Shown piece by piece: positions 12,158-12,158 of a stretch of DNA of 12,158 nt. Position 1 is the stretch's first letter; every line of letters begins with the position of its first letter. The stretch covers positions 1 through 12,158 of the forward strand of contig JAEWKL010000140.1 in the NCBI GenBank assembly GCA_023386115.1, in the 5' to 3' direction. This stretch comes from Pseudomonadota bacterium (GTDB taxonomy: Bacteria > Pseudomonadota > Alphaproteobacteria > Rhizobiales > Beijerinckiaceae). Below the pieces are notes generated by a model. It searched no databases. It had not been told where the DNA came from and saw only the letters and a program-made list of their open reading frames with translations. The translations under genes and the position numbers were made by a program.

Positions 12158-12158
12158 G

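Overview
The window is GC-rich (roughly two thirds G+C by eye) with mostly G/C third codon positions. Its gene content points to an alphaproteobacterium of the Hyphomicrobiales, most likely Methylobacterium or a close relative: GGDEF and chemoreceptor genes, a DUF892 ferritin-like stress protein, promoters resembling the EcfG type, a FixK/FNR box and many tiny hypothetical genes. The genus is an inference from style and recall, not from a search.

Layout. (1) 1-2504: the 3' end of a diguanylate cyclase gene (+) faces a chemoreceptor gene (-); a GC-rich hairpin lies between them. (2) 2505-4428: a gene-poor stretch. It holds a strong terminator, two EcfG-like promoter motifs, a small membrane-protein gene, two small leftward genes (one behind a perfect FNR/FixK box) and an eroded coding remnant. 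(3) 4429-8417: a LysR regulator (-) divergent from four co-directional redox genes: a CPYC peroxiredoxin-like protein, a glutathione S-transferase, a short-chain dehydrogenase and an F420-reductase-like NAD(P)-binding protein. A dyad sits in the divergent gap. This looks like a regulated electrophile/oxidant-response operon, although its substrate cannot be read from the sequence. (4) 8418-9756: a leftward DUF892 protein with a repetitive charged tail, an EcfG-like promoter and a clear terminator, then a 0.5 kb gap containing overlapping alternative hairpins. (5) 9757-10317: a divergent family I inorganic pyrophosphatase homologue that lacks several catalytic residues. (6) 10318-12158, all leftward: a truncated, frameshifted pabB remnant, a small secreted protein resembling a subtilase propeptide (I9-like), and the 3' part of a gene encoding exact 44-residue Cys-containing repeats, probably a secreted beta-propeller or lectin-like protein that continues beyond the right edge.

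The items most worth following are the 44-residue repeat protein with its I9-like neighbour, the FNR/FixK-box small gene, the divergent pyrophosphatase, and the LysR redox cluster. None is demonstrably a new system from sequence alone.
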